Part shown: one piece after another, positions 19,044 through 29,560 of the stretch
Layout: each line of letters begins with the position of its first letter
Numbering within the stretch: position 1 is the stretch's first letter
Source: Chamaesiphon minutus PCC 6605
Lineage (GTDB): Bacteria > Cyanobacteriota > Cyanobacteriia > Cyanobacteriales > Chamaesiphonaceae
Assembly: GCF_000317145.1 (NCBI RefSeq)
Contig: NC_019697.1
Span: 3,754,385 to 3,818,384, forward strand
Length of the DNA: 64,000 nucleotides
Direction: 5' to 3'
Made by a program: the position numbers and the translations under genes
The notes under the pieces: generated by a model
Told to the model about the DNA's origin: nothing
The model's input: only the letters and a program-made list of their open reading frames with translations
The model's database searches: none

Positions 19044-20102
19044 ATGAAATACTTGCTGGTAGCTTCGACTGAAGGCTGTAGTGGTAAGTCGGCAACGATT
19101 TTGGGAATTGCCGATCGCTTGCAGGCAAAAGGAATTGAGATTGCCTACGCTCAACCAGTCGTTACTGGAAACGTACTCGACCCCAATAGCTCGCTCGATA
19201 GTGACGTGAGACTAATGGCTCAAGCCTTATCCTTACCTGCCGATCGATTGGGATCGCCACTGTTGGTATTGGATGCGGCACATACTCACGATCGACTGAC
19301 TGGAATCGACGATCGAGATTATCCAAAATTACTTCAAGATAGCACGCGCCAGCTCCCAGGCAACTTGGTCATTCTGGAGGGTGGTGCCAATCTTCATGAG
19401 GGAAGTCTGTTCGATCTGGCGATCGATCGGATCGCGGAAACTTTAGATGCAGGCGTGTTGTTGGTCAACCGCTACCATCCGTTATCGTCGCTCGATCTGC
19501 TGATAGCAGCGCAGCAGCAGCTTGGCAAAAGATTATTAGGTTGTACGATCAACGACATCCCGCGCGATCGGGTAGAGAGCGTTCAGACGACAATGGTACC
19601 CTATTTAGAACGGTTGGGTATCCCCGTTTTTGGGGTCATTCATCGCAATGGCTTATTACGGAGTGTTACCGTCAAGCAATTAGTTTCACAACTCCATGCC
19701 GAAATCTTATGTCGCCCTGACAGGTTAGATTTAATGGTCGAAAGTCTGTCGATCGGCGCGATGAATGTCAATTCGGCTTTAGAATATTTTCGACGGGGCA
19801 ATAATATGGCCGTCGTCACTGGCGGCGATCGGGCTGATATTCAACTAGCCGCGCTAGAAACCTCTACACAGTGCTTGATTTTAACCGGACACCTTGCACC
19901 TCAGCCCTTTATCGTCAGCCGTGCTGAAGACCTAGAAATCCCCATTCTGTCGGTAGATTTGGATACTCTAACTACTGTAGAAATCATCGATAATGCTTTC
20001 GGTCAGGTGCGCCTGCAAGAACCGATTAAAATTAATTGCGCCCGCGAGTTATTCGGCCATCATTGCAATATCGATCGCCTGATGTCCGTGTTAGGAATTT
20101 GA
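19044..20102 (+). CDS. BioD-like AAA / DRTGG domain protein
   Basis: A 352-residue protein with an N-terminal dethiobiotin-synthetase-like P-loop domain (STEGCSGKSATILGIADRL near residues 8-25, LVILEGGANLHEG near 110) followed by a DRTGG domain (about 215-330, with GDRADIQLAALE). This is the front half of the Pta architecture, but the phosphotransacetylase domain is absent, as in many cyanobacterial stand-alone forms. The ATG at 19044 is preferred because GGGGA lies upstream; ATGs at 19014 and 19038 are alternatives. It may sense a metabolite or nucleotide, but the substrate is unknown. It is monocistronic. Confidence 0.85.
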   Translation: MKYLLVASTEGCSGKSATILGIADRLQAKGIEIAYAQPVVTGNVLDPNSSLDSDVRLMAQALSLPADRLGSPLLVLDAAHTHDRLTGIDDRDYPKLLQDSTRQLPGNLVILEGGANLHEGSLFDLAIDRIAETLDAGVLLVNRYHPLSSLDLLIAAQQQLGKRLLGCTINDIPRDRVESVQTTMVPYLERLGIPVFGVIHRNGLLRSVTVKQLVSQLHAEILCRPDRLDLMVESLSIGAMNVNSALEYFRRGNNMAVVTGGDRADIQLAALETSTQCLILTGHLAPQPFIVSRAEDLEIPILSVDLDTLTTVEIIDNAFGQVRLQEPIKINCARELFGHHCNIDRLMSVLGI

Positions 20103-20255
20103 GTTTCCGGCGGTGCTCGGGTTGGGGATGAAATGCTAGAGGGGGGAGCAGGGGAACAGAGATAGTTGGATTGCAAAAACAGTGCGTTATAGCTCGATCG
20201 GCAACTCCCCGCTCCCCGCCAAAATAGTAACTAGATTTACACCGTAGACTTACCC

Positions 20256-20804
20256 TTATTCTTCGTCATCCAGCCAATTTAACTCGATCGAGTTGGTCGT
20301 ATTAGTGGGCACCGCTGCACTTTCTTCTAACCCTCTAGAACTAGCGCGATTGCGGATGGCTGTCAATCTGACAATTACCTGTTTGGGGTCAGAGTTGGGT
20401 TTGAGAGTGTATAACAGATTTCGAGCGTTACAAGTGCCAGTAACTTCTTTGGTAGCACAGACCACAGGCCGATTATTTAAAGTGCCAGCAGTAATATATT
20501 TTAACTGACCACTGCGATATAAAGATTGAAATCTAGCCGATACTTGTTGACATCGGACTTGCGGTGTAAATCCGGAATCACTAAATCCTTCTGAACTCCA
20601 AATCACAATCGGGACGTCCCCTTTCTTGGTTCTAGCCAGAGTTGCTGGTTTACCTTCAGCTTTGCCACAGACAAAGCTAGTCGTCGCGGTCAAAGCCGGA
20701 CTCGATGCTGCAAATAGACCGATCCCGCTTACTGCTGTTAGAGTGGCCAAACCGATCGCGAATAGGCGATGTGTGGCCGTAGTCGCTATTTGCAAAGATT
20801 TCAT
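20256..20804 (-). CDS. COP23 domain protein, exported
   Basis: A 182-residue cyanobacterial protein of the COP23 (circadian oscillating polypeptide) family. It begins with an export signal (a basic start, then LFAIGLATLTAVSGIGLFAA and an Ala-rich cleavage region near residue 38). The mature part has FVCGKAEGKPATLARTKKG, PIVIWSSEGF, CQQVSARFQSLYRSG, and paired cysteines around VVCATKEVTGTCNA. The tail is acidic (WLDDEE). It is probably periplasmic or membrane-associated. Its molecular role is unknown. It is convergent with the DRTGG gene, and no operon is visible. Confidence 0.85.
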   Translation of the reverse strand: MKSLQIATTATHRLFAIGLATLTAVSGIGLFAASSPALTATTSFVCGKAEGKPATLARTKKGDVPIVIWSSEGFSDSGFTPQVRCQQVSARFQSLYRSGQLKYITAGTLNNRPVVCATKEVTGTCNARNLLYTLKPNSDPKQVIVRLTAIRNRASSRGLEESAAVPTNTTNSIELNWLDDEE

Positions 20805-20971
20805 AATTTTACACTCCGATCGATTACTACATTAAAGAAACACTAAAACAGACCAAAGTTCCGCATGAGTTCGGAAGATTGTCATAATTACTTTAGACCG
20901 TCACTCGATCGAGCGGACTAGCTTGGCAACGACTCAGAGTGCCTCTACCGTAGAGATATCGCAGTTGCAAT

Positions 20972-22315
20972 TCAACTGTCAACTTCCCCCAGCAGATAAT
21001 CGATAAATTGCCGTGCGGTGCGACCAGATCGTCCGTTGTGTCTTGTCGCCCATTGTAAGGCACGCTTTTCGAGTTCGTCACGATCGATAGGCAATTGTGC
21101 GGATTTGGCTAGATGATGGACGATCTCTAAATATTGAGGTTGGTCGGCTGGCTCGAAGGTGAGTGTAATGCCAAACCTGTCGCTAAAAGATAATTTTTCT
21201 TGAACCGTGTCCCACATCTGAATCTCATCAGCATCTTGAGGTCTGGGTCGATCGGCAAAGTACTCTCTGACCAAGTGACGGCGATTGGATGTGGCATATA
21301 CTACCACATTCGACGGTCTGGCTGTGACACTGCCTTCGAGCACCACCTTTAATGATTTAAAGGCTTCATCATCAGCTTCAAACGAAAGATCGTCTACAAA
21401 AATGATAAATTTTTGAGGTAAATCGGTCAAGCGATCGAGAATTAAGGGCAAGTTGATGAGATGAGACTTACTCACTTCTACCAGCCGCAGTTGGCTATCA
21501 GGGTAATAATTAAGCAATCCTTTAATTAGCGATGATTTGCCAGTACCTTTGCCGCCATACAGCAAAATATTTAAAGCTGGTTTACCTGCGAGCAGAGATT
21601 TTGTATTATTTATTAACGTTAATTTTTGGAGTTCGTAACCGACAAGATCGTCGAGCCGCACTGGGTCGGGATGGGCGATACCAAGTAGCCGCTCTTGCCA
21701 CTTTAATGCTCGATACTTCCCAAAAATACCGACTCCAGACTGTTGATAATAGCGGGCCAAATCTGTAACTAATTCACCCCATTCTAGTCGGGCAAAATCC
21801 TGCAACAGCGGAGATTTTTCATTTAGCTTGCGGCTCTCTATCCAACAAACAGGTTTACCACCGACTTGCTGTACCCACTGTGGGATATAGCATCCGTAAG
21901 TATAGAGGGTATATAAAGACTGAAGATCCTGTCCCACTGCGGCTATTAACGCGGATGGTAAGTCTGTTGCGATTCCCGTTCCGGGAGGCTGCAATAGCGA
22001 CTCTGAAGACACATCAGTGGCGATCTTTTGCACTTTCAAACTAAAGGGATTTTCTGCTTGTAAAATCTGTACGATCAGATATTCTTCCCAACTACAATTT
22101 TCAGCAGCCAAAGCCCTAAAAAAACGTCCGTAAGCAGTCAGACACATCAGCGCGTTTCCCTGAGATCTGTCTCCAGTGGCGATCGCTTGCAGCAGATCGA
22201 CTAGAGCCTGCCCCACTTCACCAGCTAAAATATCTTGATAAATCAGCAACCCCGCGATCGCACGTTGCATTTTGTGAAGTTCGGCGGTGTGTCGATCGTG
22301 ATGGGAGGAATTCAT
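20972..22315 (-). CDS. DUF815 family ATP-binding protein
   Basis: A 447-residue ATPase of the DUF815 (AAA+-like) family. The N-terminal half is helical and family-specific. The ATPase core has a Walker A motif, YGGKGTGKSSLIKGL, near residue 253 and a Walker B-like FIIFVDDLSFE near 300. ATSNRRHLVREYF (near 345) is the sensor segment. The C-terminus carries SDRFGITLTFEP and a small lid domain. Function is not established; relatives are sometimes annotated as predicted ATPases. It is monocistronic and divergent from hemC, with heptamer-like repeats between them. Confidence 0.88.
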   Translation of the reverse strand: MNSSHHDRHTAELHKMQRAIAGLLIYQDILAGEVGQALVDLLQAIATGDRSQGNALMCLTAYGRFFRALAAENCSWEEYLIVQILQAENPFSLKVQKIATDVSSESLLQPPGTGIATDLPSALIAAVGQDLQSLYTLYTYGCYIPQWVQQVGGKPVCWIESRKLNEKSPLLQDFARLEWGELVTDLARYYQQSGVGIFGKYRALKWQERLLGIAHPDPVRLDDLVGYELQKLTLINNTKSLLAGKPALNILLYGGKGTGKSSLIKGLLNYYPDSQLRLVEVSKSHLINLPLILDRLTDLPQKFIIFVDDLSFEADDEAFKSLKVVLEGSVTARPSNVVVYATSNRRHLVREYFADRPRPQDADEIQMWDTVQEKLSFSDRFGITLTFEPADQPQYLEIVHHLAKSAQLPIDRDELEKRALQWATRHNGRSGRTARQFIDYLLGEVDS

Positions 22316-22440
22316 AAGTTAGGGGATAGGGGATAGAGATTAGGTTTTAGGAAATTATTTAGTGGATAGTAAATAGTAGATAGTGAATAGATGTCGATCG
22401 TTAATTTAGTTTTCTTATTTATTCTTATTTATTATTTACA
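22316..22440. repeat. Degenerate GGATA/GTGGATAGT repeats between DUF815 gene and hemC
   Basis: Imperfect copies of GGGGATA, then AGTGGATAGTAAATAGTAGATAGTGAATAG (spread over 22361-22389) form a 7-base-period repeat of the STRR type. Similar GTGGATAGT units occur at 28170-28195 and 28415-28444. Confidence 0.7.
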
Positions 22441-22511
22441 GAGCATTTGTTGGGATCGCTTCTCCCCTAGCAACCGATCGCTAGTCGCTGTATCCTAGAT
22501 GAGGTATTTAT

Positions 22512-23546
22512 ATGCGCAAGATTAACAATCGCTTTTTATATATGTCTGCTAATATCGCTAACTCCACCCAGACGATCCGCATCGCTTCGCGGAAAAGTCA
22601 GCTAGCATTGGTGCAAACCTATTGGGTGCAAGCCCAATTACAGAAGCATTTTCCAGATCGCACCTTTGAAGTCGAGATGATGAGTACCCAAGGGGATAAA
22701 ATTCTCGATGTACCGCTGGCGAAAATTGGCGATAAGGGATTGTTTACTAAGGAACTAGAAGTTAAAATTCTCGATCGATCGGCAGATCTCGCCGTACACT
22801 CACTCAAAGATCTCCCTACCAATTTACCAGAAGGTTTGATGCTCGGTTGTGTTACCGAGCGAGAAAACCCAGCAGACGCGCTCGTTGTCAATGCCAAACA
22901 TGCTGGCGCACAGCTCGAAACGCTGCCCCCAGGTGCTGTCATCGGGACATCTTCGCTGCGGCGATTGGCGCAACTCCGCCATCATTTTCCTCACTTTGTC
23001 TTCAAAGACGTTCGGGGCAATGTCAATACTCGCTTAGCCAAACTCGATGCTGGTGAATATGATGCGCTGATTCTGGCCGCAGCGGGCTTACAACGCTTAG
23101 ATTTTGGCGATCGCATTCACCAGCTCATTCCTGCTGAGTTGTCGCTTCATGCGGTCGGACAAGGGGCACTGGGCATCGAATGTCGGACTGAAGATCCGGA
23201 GATCCTAGAAATACTCCAAACTTTACAACACCAACCGACGGCTTACCGCTGTTATGCCGAACGCGCCTTCCTCCGCGAACTAGAAGGCGGTTGTCAAGTC
23301 CCGATCGGGGTTAACACTACCATCGATGGTGACAATTTGACTCTCGTCGGTATGGTATCTAGTCTAGACGGTCAAAGACTAGTTACAGATACAATTACTG
23401 GAGCAGCTATAAATGCCGAACAACTCGGCAAAGATCTCGCACATCGGCTTCGCTCTCAAGGCGCACAAACCATTCTCGATGAAATCTTTGCCCTCGTCGA
23501 ACGAGACGGTTTGAAGAAAGTGCTGGACGAGCAGACGAATAGTTAG
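22512..23546 (+). CDS. hemC: Hydroxymethylbilane synthase (porphobilinogen deaminase)
   Basis: Polymerises four porphobilinogens into hydroxymethylbilane, for heme, chlorophyll and bilins. It has the signature [40 protein letters not shown] and the cofactor-attachment site [10 protein letters not shown], with the Cys at residue 261 counted from the first ATG. The 344-residue form from 22512 is used because GAGG lies seven bases upstream; the internal ATG at 22542 would match shorter family members. Uroporphyrinogen synthase is elsewhere in the window (54035-55579), not adjacent. Confidence 0.96.
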   Translation: MRKINNRFLYMSANIANSTQTIRIASRKSQLALVQTYWVQAQLQKHFPDRTFEVEMMSTQGDKILDVPLAKIGDKGLFTKELEVKILDRSADLAVHSLKDLPTNLPEGLMLGCVTERENPADALVVNAKHAGAQLETLPPGAVIGTSSLRRLAQLRHHFPHFVFKDVRGNVNTRLAKLDAGEYDALILAAAGLQRLDFGDRIHQLIPAELSLHAVGQGALGIECRTEDPEILEILQTLQHQPTAYRCYAERAFLRELEGGCQVPIGVNTTIDGDNLTLVGMVSSLDGQRLVTDTITGAAINAEQLGKDLAHRLRSQGAQTILDEIFALVERDGLKKVLDEQTNS

Positions 23547-23668
23547 GAGTTGGGAGTTGAGAGCAGGGGAGAGGATTTTGGATTTTGGATTGAGCTTACA
23601 TCAAAAGCCATTACCCTTTACCCTTTCCCCCTAAAGCATAAAGCCTAACCCCTATTCCCTATCCCCGA

Positions 23669-24196
23669 TCAACGTTTACGTTGAAAAACTTTCAAATTGT
23701 TGAGGGCACGTTCGTAACTGGAAGTGTCGCCTTGAAGTCGAAATAACTCGGCGGAAATGCGTAAATCGGCAATGGCTCCTTTGCAATCGCCGAGTTGATG
23801 GCGAGCGACGGCGCGATTGTTATAAGTAATTGCTTTTTCTGGTAAAAGGCGAATCACCTGAGTGTAATCGAGATAAGCACCGCGATAATCTCTCATGTTG
23901 AGCTTAGCTGCGGCACGATTGGTATAAGCGAGTGCATGACTGGGATCGAGGCGAATGACTTCGGTATAATCCAGGATCGCCGGAATATTTTGTTGAAGTT
24001 TGGCGTGTAGGATCCCCCGCTGCAAATGGGCGTCTATGTCTTGGGGATTTTGTTTGAGCGCAGCATCAAGGCTGGCGATTGTCGGTTGTGCTGTCTCAGT
24101 TTCGGTCGGTTCTGGAGCAGCGATGGCGATCGATTGGATCGAGACGATCGCCATCACGGCCAAAATACTTAGCTTAGACGATAAATTTTTAGTCAT
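23669..24196 (-). CDS. Exported tetratricopeptide repeat protein
   Basis: A 175-residue protein with an N-terminal signal peptide (MTKNLSSKLSILAVMAIVS, with Ala-rich cleavage around IAIAAP) and three to four TPR units: IDAHLQRGILHAKLQQNI, ALAYTNRAAAKLNMRDYRG, AITYNNRAVARHQLGDCKG and a C-terminal helix. TPR arrays mediate protein contacts; the likely site is the periplasm or thylakoid lumen. In-frame starts at 24202 and 24226 exist, but the ATG at 24196 leaves the cleanest signal peptide. No partner gene is adjacent. Confidence 0.82.
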   Translation of the reverse strand: MTKNLSSKLSILAVMAIVSIQSIAIAAPEPTETETAQPTIASLDAALKQNPQDIDAHLQRGILHAKLQQNIPAILDYTEVIRLDPSHALAYTNRAAAKLNMRDYRGAYLDYTQVIRLLPEKAITYNNRAVARHQLGDCKGAIADLRISAELFRLQGDTSSYERALNNLKVFQRKR

Positions 24197-24422
24197 CGGC
24201 ATACATCGAGGTTGAATCATATACAATCTACAACTTATTGTATTAGTTTTGGGCGATCTGTCTCACAAAGCTGGCGATCGCCCTATCAAACCAAGTTTAT
24301 GCGCAAAAACTAAACCCCTAGAGCGGATTTCAATCTCCATTGCGAAAATAGCTCCTCAAAATCGCGGAGATCTGCACCGATCTACATTTAAATATTTGGT
24401 ATGTATCCTTTGAATATCTGGT

Positions 24423-25580
24423 ATGTATCCTTTATGTCCTCGTTTGACCGAATTAGCTAGAGTCTTTTTGAAGTTAGGGACGATCGGTTTTGGCGGACCA
24501 GCGGCGCATATTGCCATGCTAGAGGCAGAAATAGTCACTCGGCGGCAGTGGATTAGTCAGGCGCAATTTCTCGACCTCATTGGGTTGACAAACCTGATTC
24601 CGGGGCCAAGTTCTACGGAATTGGCAATTTATATCGGCTATCTGCGCGCTGGTTGGTGGGGACTAATTGTAGCTGGGGTATGTTTTATCGTGCCAGCAAT
24701 GGCGATCGTGTGGGGGATGGCGATCGTCTACGAGCGAATTAACGATTTGCCACAAGCGATCGCCATGTTTGCCGGAATTAAGCCTGTGGTAGTAGTCCTC
24801 ACCATTCAAGCGATGTGGAAATTACGCATCAGTGCGATTAAAAATCTGCCCACAGGCATCGCTGGAGTCGTCACGATCGCGCTAATTGGGGTTTTTGATG
24901 TCAATACCTTAATCGTGCTGTTAGTAGCGGGATTTGGGGTAATGGTGTGGCAAAATTGGCGCAACTGGGGTGGGGGATTGTCAGTCGTCTGGCTGCCAAA
25001 ACTAGATCTGCCGATCTTGGCCATCGTGCCTGCGATCGCGTCTCAGCCCTCGTGGGTAGATGTATTTACTATTTTCCTCAAAATTGGGGCGACGATTTAT
25101 GGCGGTGGTTATGTATTGCTGGCATTTCTGCAATCCGAATTGGTCGAACGCACTCAATGGTTGACATCTACCCAATTGCTCGATGCGATTGCCATCGGTC
25201 AAGTTACACCCGGCCCCCTATTTACGACGGCGACATTTATCGGTTATTTGCTGGCAGGACACGCAGGTGCGCTCGCGGCCACAATTGGTATTTTTTTACC
25301 CAGCTTTATCTTTGTGGTAATTGTGACATTTTGGGCACCTAAATTACGCCAATCTGTCTGGTTTAGAAGTTGGTTGGATGGGGTGAATGCGGGAGCTTGG
25401 GGAGCGATTGCCGTGGTGGCTTATCGATTGGGAGTGGTGACACTGGTAGACTGGCTGTCAATCTCGATCGCTGCAATCGGTGCTTTGTTAATATGGCGAT
25501 GGCGAGTCGATCCGCTCTGGCCGATCTTGGTTGGTGCCACGATCGGGTTATTAGGACAATTGGCTCGATCTCATCATTGA
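24423..25580 (+). CDS. chrA: Chromate transporter, ChrA family
   Basis: A 385-residue inner-membrane transporter made of two homologous CHR halves. Each half has the FLKLGxxxFGGP-type motif (residues about 16-27, and IFLKIGATIYGGGY near 215) and the LxxIGLxxLIPGPSS / AIAIGQVTPGPLFT segment. About ten hydrophobic spans are visible. Family members export chromate, or exchange it with sulphate; the substrate here is inferred. It is divergent from the TPR gene. The 3' side runs into heptamer repeats. Confidence 0.92.
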   Translation: MYPLCPRLTELARVFLKLGTIGFGGPAAHIAMLEAEIVTRRQWISQAQFLDLIGLTNLIPGPSSTELAIYIGYLRAGWWGLIVAGVCFIVPAMAIVWGMAIVYERINDLPQAIAMFAGIKPVVVVLTIQAMWKLRISAIKNLPTGIAGVVTIALIGVFDVNTLIVLLVAGFGVMVWQNWRNWGGGLSVVWLPKLDLPILAIVPAIASQPSWVDVFTIFLKIGATIYGGGYVLLAFLQSELVERTQWLTSTQLLDAIAIGQVTPGPLFTTATFIGYLLAGHAGALAATIGIFLPSFIFVVIVTFWAPKLRQSVWFRSWLDGVNAGAWGAIAVVAYRLGVVTLVDWLSISIAAIGALLIWRWRVDPLWPILVGATIGLLGQLARSHH

Positions 25581-25603
25581 GATTGTCACACTTTACCTCA
25601 ATC

Positions 25604-25726
25604 AAGATGGGTAGATGGGTAGATGGGTGAATGAGTAATGAGTAACCCCTCACTCAATGCCTAAAGCCTAAAGCCTAAAGCCTAAAGCCTAAAGCCTAAA
25701 GCCTAAAGCCTAAAGCCTAAAGCCTA
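25604..25726. repeat. Heptanucleotide tandem repeats GATGGGTA and GCCTAAA
   Basis: Three copies of a GATGGGTA-like unit (25604-25629) are followed by about 9.7 uninterrupted copies of GCCTAAA (25659-25726), in the spacer where chrA and clpP converge. Perfect conservation of the second array suggests recent expansion. Confidence 0.95.
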
Positions 25727-25747
25727 CCCTCTACCTTCGCACGAAGT

Positions 25748-26359
25748 CTACTGAACCAAAGCTAGTGGTGGATTGACCGCAGTGGCACGGCGATCGATCA
25801 CGGTATCGATTAAGCCATAGTCCTTGGCTTCGACAGCCGACATATAGAAATCACGATCGGTATCTTCTTGGATTTTCTCCAAAGGTTGACCCGTATGTTT
25901 GGCCAATAGATCGTTTAATGTACCCTTGATATAGAGAATTTCTTTCGCTTGGATCGCGATATCTGTCGCTTGTCCTTGCGCGCCACCTAAAGGCTGGTGA
26001 ATCATGATCCGCGAACTAGGCAGACTCGTGCGCTTACCTTTGGCACCAGCACTCAACAAAAATGCCCCCATACTAGCCGCAAATCCCATACACACAGTAG
26101 AGACATCGGGGCGAATTTGATTCATTGTATCAAAGATGCCCATGCCTGCCGATACTGAGCCACCAGGAGAGTTGATATATAGATAGATGTCTTTCTCTGG
26201 ATCTTCTGCTTCCAAAAATAGCAGTTGTGCCACGATCAGGTTGGCTAAATCCGAAGTTACTTGGCCGCCCAAGAACACGATTCGATCGCGCAATAGTCGA
26301 GAATAAATATCGAAGGCGCGTTCGCCTCTGCCAGATTGTTCGATGACGGTAGGTATCAT
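25748..26359 (-). CDS. clpP: ATP-dependent Clp protease proteolytic subunit
   Basis: Serine peptidase core of the Clp protease. At 203 residues it has the catalytic triad context: [14 protein letters not shown] with Ser96, [18 protein letters not shown] with His121, and an Asp near DRDFYMS (about 170). The ER..DIYSRLL start and YINSPGG motif are complete, so it is an active-type ClpP rather than a ClpR paralogue. Cyanobacteria carry several clpP genes, and which one this is cannot be said. No clpX is adjacent. Confidence 0.95.
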   Translation of the reverse strand: MIPTVIEQSGRGERAFDIYSRLLRDRIVFLGGQVTSDLANLIVAQLLFLEAEDPEKDIYLYINSPGGSVSAGMGIFDTMNQIRPDVSTVCMGFAASMGAFLLSAGAKGKRTSLPSSRIMIHQPLGGAQGQATDIAIQAKEILYIKGTLNDLLAKHTGQPLEKIQEDTDRDFYMSAVEAKDYGLIDTVIDRRATAVNPPLALVQ

Positions 26360-27024
26360 AACTGTGCCAGTATATATCGATTCTTCTTATTATCGCCCAA
26401 TCTCGCAGCTTCCGGTCTAGGGGTATCCGTACCAGTCGATTTATTAACAGAGAAAACGCCGACCGTGGGCTGAATCTAGCTCCAATCGCTCGCAGCATAG
26501 TTAGACAAAGGCTATGTATATTCACTTAGAAGATTGGAACTGTTAAATGAAACTGACAATAAATTTCCAGCACATCATGCGTAAGAGTCCGTAAATTCCC
26601 CGATCTACTGACGAGCTTGGCTTGTTATACTTGACCACTACGGACACTAAAAAACAGCAATCTAGTCCACCGATCGGTAGTGACTTCGATCGCTCTCCAT
26701 TGCTGAAGTTCGGCTCGATAATTCGACCTAACCGGGTTTAATGCGTTGAGATCGCCTGTTAGAGATAAATAAGGACACTCAGGAGCAAATCGAGTCGTTC
26801 AATTTTCCAACCAATCGCAGCAATATCTAAATCATTTCAACCATTTATCGATCGTGCGTTTGCTGGCAATATTACCTATTGTTTTCAGTAAATCGAGCGA
26901 ACATCTTGTAGTGTTTATTTTGACGATTCCTGGCACGTAAGGCCGATAGGATGAGTCTATTTGGTTATGTGTGAATTTGTGCCCCGATATTTTCTTCCCT
27001 CTAGTTTGCCAGTTTAGATCGGAT
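26360..27024. other. Divergent clpP-glycosyltransferase spacer
   Basis: About 665 bases between divergent genes. Short ORFs here (26130-26525 and 26832-27032, minus) lack recognisable content. Both promoters must be here. No RNA gene or repeat was recognised. Confidence 0.4.
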
Positions 27025-28179
27025 ATGAACAAACTTTTAATGGTTACGACTGTTCCTAGTACCCTACGTAGCTTTTTGTTACCGTTTGCCGCTCATTTTC
27101 GTTCGCAAGGATGGCAAGTAGATGCGATGGCTTGTGGTGTATCAACTTCGGTGGAATGCCAGCAAGGATTCGATCGGGTGTGGGATGTTCAGTGGTCGCG
27201 CAATCCCCTAGATCCGCGTAATTTATTAGCTGCACCCAAGGCAATCCAGGAAATTGTCACGCGCGAAAAATACGATATTATCCACGTTCATACCCCAGTC
27301 GCCGCATTTGTGACTCGATATGCGCTCAGAGCTTTGCGGCAGAAATTAGGAGCTAAGGTAATCTACACCGCACATGGCTTTCATTTTTATGCGGGTGGCA
27401 ATCGGCTCAAAAATGCGGTATTTATAAATTTAGAAAGATGGGGCGGTAAGTGGACGGACTATTTAGTTACGATCAATCACGAGGATAAGTATGCCGCGCA
27501 ATGTTATCAACTGCTCGATCCAGAGCGGATTCGGTATATGCCAGGTATTGGCGTAGATTTAAGTTATTACAATCCTCGATCGGTGGCCGACTCAGCCATA
27601 GCAGCAGTCCGCCAAGAGTTAGGTTTGAGAGAAAACGACCGCTTATTACTCTCAGTGGCCGAATTTACCACTCGCAAGCGTCATGTCGATGCAATCGGTG
27701 CTTTTGCTAAGTTAGCTCGATCGGATGTACATTTAGCATTTGCAGGTAGTGGCCCACTGCAACCAAAGATGCTGCAACTAGCTTCAGATCTTGGCGTGGC
27801 AGATCGGGTACATTTTTTAGGCAACAGGAGCGATATCCCGGTACTAATGAGAGCGGCTAGAGCAAATATTCTCGTTTCGGCACAAGAAGGACTACCTCGG
27901 AGCGTACTCGAATCCCTAGCACTAGAAACCCCCACTATCGGCACCAAAATTCGCGGTACTCAAGATTTACTTGCTGACGGTTGTGGATTGCTAGTAGATG
28001 TCGGTGATGTTGCTGGATTGGCAGCAGCAATGACCACAGTGCTCGATCGACCTGAAGAGGCCGATCGACTGAGCAAGTTAGGCTCCGCGCGGATCTCTAC
28101 TTACGATCTAGACTCGATCGTGAAGCTGCACGAGCAGTTGTATGCAGAGGCGTTAGGAAAAGTGGATAGTGCCCAGTGA
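27025..28179 (+). CDS. Glycosyltransferase family 4 protein
   Basis: A 384-residue GT-B fold sugar transferase. The N-terminal domain has the LLPFAAHFRSQGWQVDAMAC acceptor-side start and IIHVHTPVAAFVTRYALR; it lacks a signal peptide. The C-terminal nucleotide-sugar domain has LLSVAEFTTRKRH, VHFLGNRSDIP and SAQEGLPRSVLESLALETP, the E-x7-E motif of family 4. The upstream frame to 26971 is not conserved-looking, so the ATG at 27025 is used. Likely roles are exopolysaccharide, O-antigen or glycolipid assembly; the sugar cannot be inferred. It stands alone. Confidence 0.9.
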   Translation: MNKLLMVTTVPSTLRSFLLPFAAHFRSQGWQVDAMACGVSTSVECQQGFDRVWDVQWSRNPLDPRNLLAAPKAIQEIVTREKYDIIHVHTPVAAFVTRYALRALRQKLGAKVIYTAHGFHFYAGGNRLKNAVFINLERWGGKWTDYLVTINHEDKYAAQCYQLLDPERIRYMPGIGVDLSYYNPRSVADSAIAAVRQELGLRENDRLLLSVAEFTTRKRHVDAIGAFAKLARSDVHLAFAGSGPLQPKMLQLASDLGVADRVHFLGNRSDIPVLMRAARANILVSAQEGLPRSVLESLALETPTIGTKIRGTQDLLADGCGLLVDVGDVAGLAAAMTTVLDRPEEADRLSKLGSARISTYDLDSIVKLHEQLYAEALGKVDSAQ

Positions 28180-28340
28180 CTAGTGGATAGTGGATACCAA
28201 CTCCGGTATCCTAGTCCACCTTCGCGAACTTTGTAATACTAGACAAGACACAATCGGTGGCGGTGCTAGAACGAAGCTAATATCTTTAACCCGAACTCAC
28301 ATTACATAGTTTGCTGAACAGCGCGTTAATCGAATCTAAC

Positions 28341-28376
28341 AGGAAGCCCCATCACGATGTGATGGGGCTTCCTTTT
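28341..28376. terminator. Strong bidirectional terminator
   Basis: AGGAAGCCCCATCAC (28341-28355) and its exact reverse complement (28359-28373) form a 15-bp stem with a 3-base loop, followed by TTT. It lies between the converging glycosyltransferase and gap genes, close to the middle of the spacer. Confidence 0.88.
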
Positions 28377-28443
28377 GAAGTCAAAAGTGAATTAACTGCG
28401 GGCATTTACCCGCCAGCCACTATCCACTATCCACTATTCACTA

Positions 28444-29457
28444 CTACTTAACCCATTTCTCGCCGACGATTTCAGCCAGATCGACAACCCGTTGGCTGTA
28501 ACCCCACTCATTATCGTACCAAGCTATCACTTTGATCATGTCATCGCCCATGACCATCGTCAGCGTAGCATCGATCGTCGAAGAGGCATCAGTACCCTTA
28601 AAATCACTCGAAACTAGTGGTAACTCACAGAAGTCCAAAATCCCTTTCATCGGGCCGTGAGCGGCAGCTTTGAGAGTGGCGTTGACTTCTTCGGTGAAGG
28701 TTTTCTTCTCGACATGGACGACTAAATCTACTACCGATACGTTGGGAGTAGGTACGCGTAGTGCGATCCCATTGAGTTTACCTTTGAGTTCTGGTAATAC
28801 CAAAGCAACTGCTTTAGCTGCACCAGTAGAGGTGGGGACGATATTCATCGCCGCAGCCCGCGCCCGACGTAAATCGCGGTGGGAAGCATCTAGCAAGCGT
28901 TGGTCGCCTGTGTAGCTGTGAGTCGTGGTCATTGTCCCTTTAATGATGCCAAAGTTGTCATTGAGGACTTTAGCAAAGGGTGCCAGACAGTTGGTAGTAC
29001 AGCTAGCATTACTAATGATGAAGTGTTTGTCGTGGTCGTAGTCTTGGTGGTTAACACCAACGACAAATGTACCGTCTTCATCCTTTCCGGGTGCTGTAAT
29101 CAGCACTTTTTTTGCACCAGCATTGATATGGCGCGAAGCACCTGCATGGCTGATGAACACACCTGTAGACTCGATTACCAAGTCGATTTCCCAATCTTTC
29201 CAAGGTAAGTTATCGGGGTTGCGATCGGATACGCATTTAATTGTCTTGCCATTGACCGTAATCGTGTTGTCATCAGCACTGATGTCTGCATCAAATGTGC
29301 CCAACATGGTGTCATACCGGAGCAAGTGTGCGTTGGTACGGGGATCGGAAGTATCGTTAATACCCACAACTTCGATATGGCTATTCTTTCTTCCCAGCCA
29401 ACACCGCATAAAATTCCGACCGATCCGCCCAAACCCGTTGATCGCTACTCTAATCAC
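28444..29457 (-). CDS. gap2: Glyceraldehyde-3-phosphate dehydrogenase, Gap2 type
   Basis: Oxidises or reduces glyceraldehyde-3-phosphate / 1,3-bisphosphoglycerate; the Gap2 isozyme serves the Calvin cycle in cyanobacteria. The 337-residue protein has the [13 protein letters not shown](P) motif, the catalytic Cys153 in SNASCTTNC, the [11 protein letters not shown] segment and the C-terminal [18 protein letters not shown]. The overall length and the C-terminus match the Gap2 form better than the glycolytic Gap1. NADP preference is inferred, not proven. The terminator lies at its 3' side and an SmtB-like gene lies upstream on the other strand. Confidence 0.93.
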   Translation of the reverse strand: MIRVAINGFGRIGRNFMRCWLGRKNSHIEVVGINDTSDPRTNAHLLRYDTMLGTFDADISADDNTITVNGKTIKCVSDRNPDNLPWKDWEIDLVIESTGVFISHAGASRHINAGAKKVLITAPGKDEDGTFVVGVNHQDYDHDKHFIISNASCTTNCLAPFAKVLNDNFGIIKGTMTTTHSYTGDQRLLDASHRDLRRARAAAMNIVPTSTGAAKAVALVLPELKGKLNGIALRVPTPNVSVVDLVVHVEKKTFTEEVNATLKAAAHGPMKGILDFCELPLVSSDFKGTDASSTIDATLTMVMGDDMIKVIAWYDNEWGYSQRVVDLAEIVGEKWVK

Positions 29458-29560
29458 AGCCTCTTGCCCTCTTGTTCTAAATTTCTAGTTATATATCCAG
29501 TGATAAAACTAGATCGTACCGCAAACTATACACATCTATTACTTTATCGATGTCAGAATA

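Noticed and set aside
26360-27024. tRNA or small RNA gene in the clpP-glycosyltransferase spacer
   Set aside because: No T-loop consensus (GGTTCGAAT) or cloverleaf was found here or in the other spacers.
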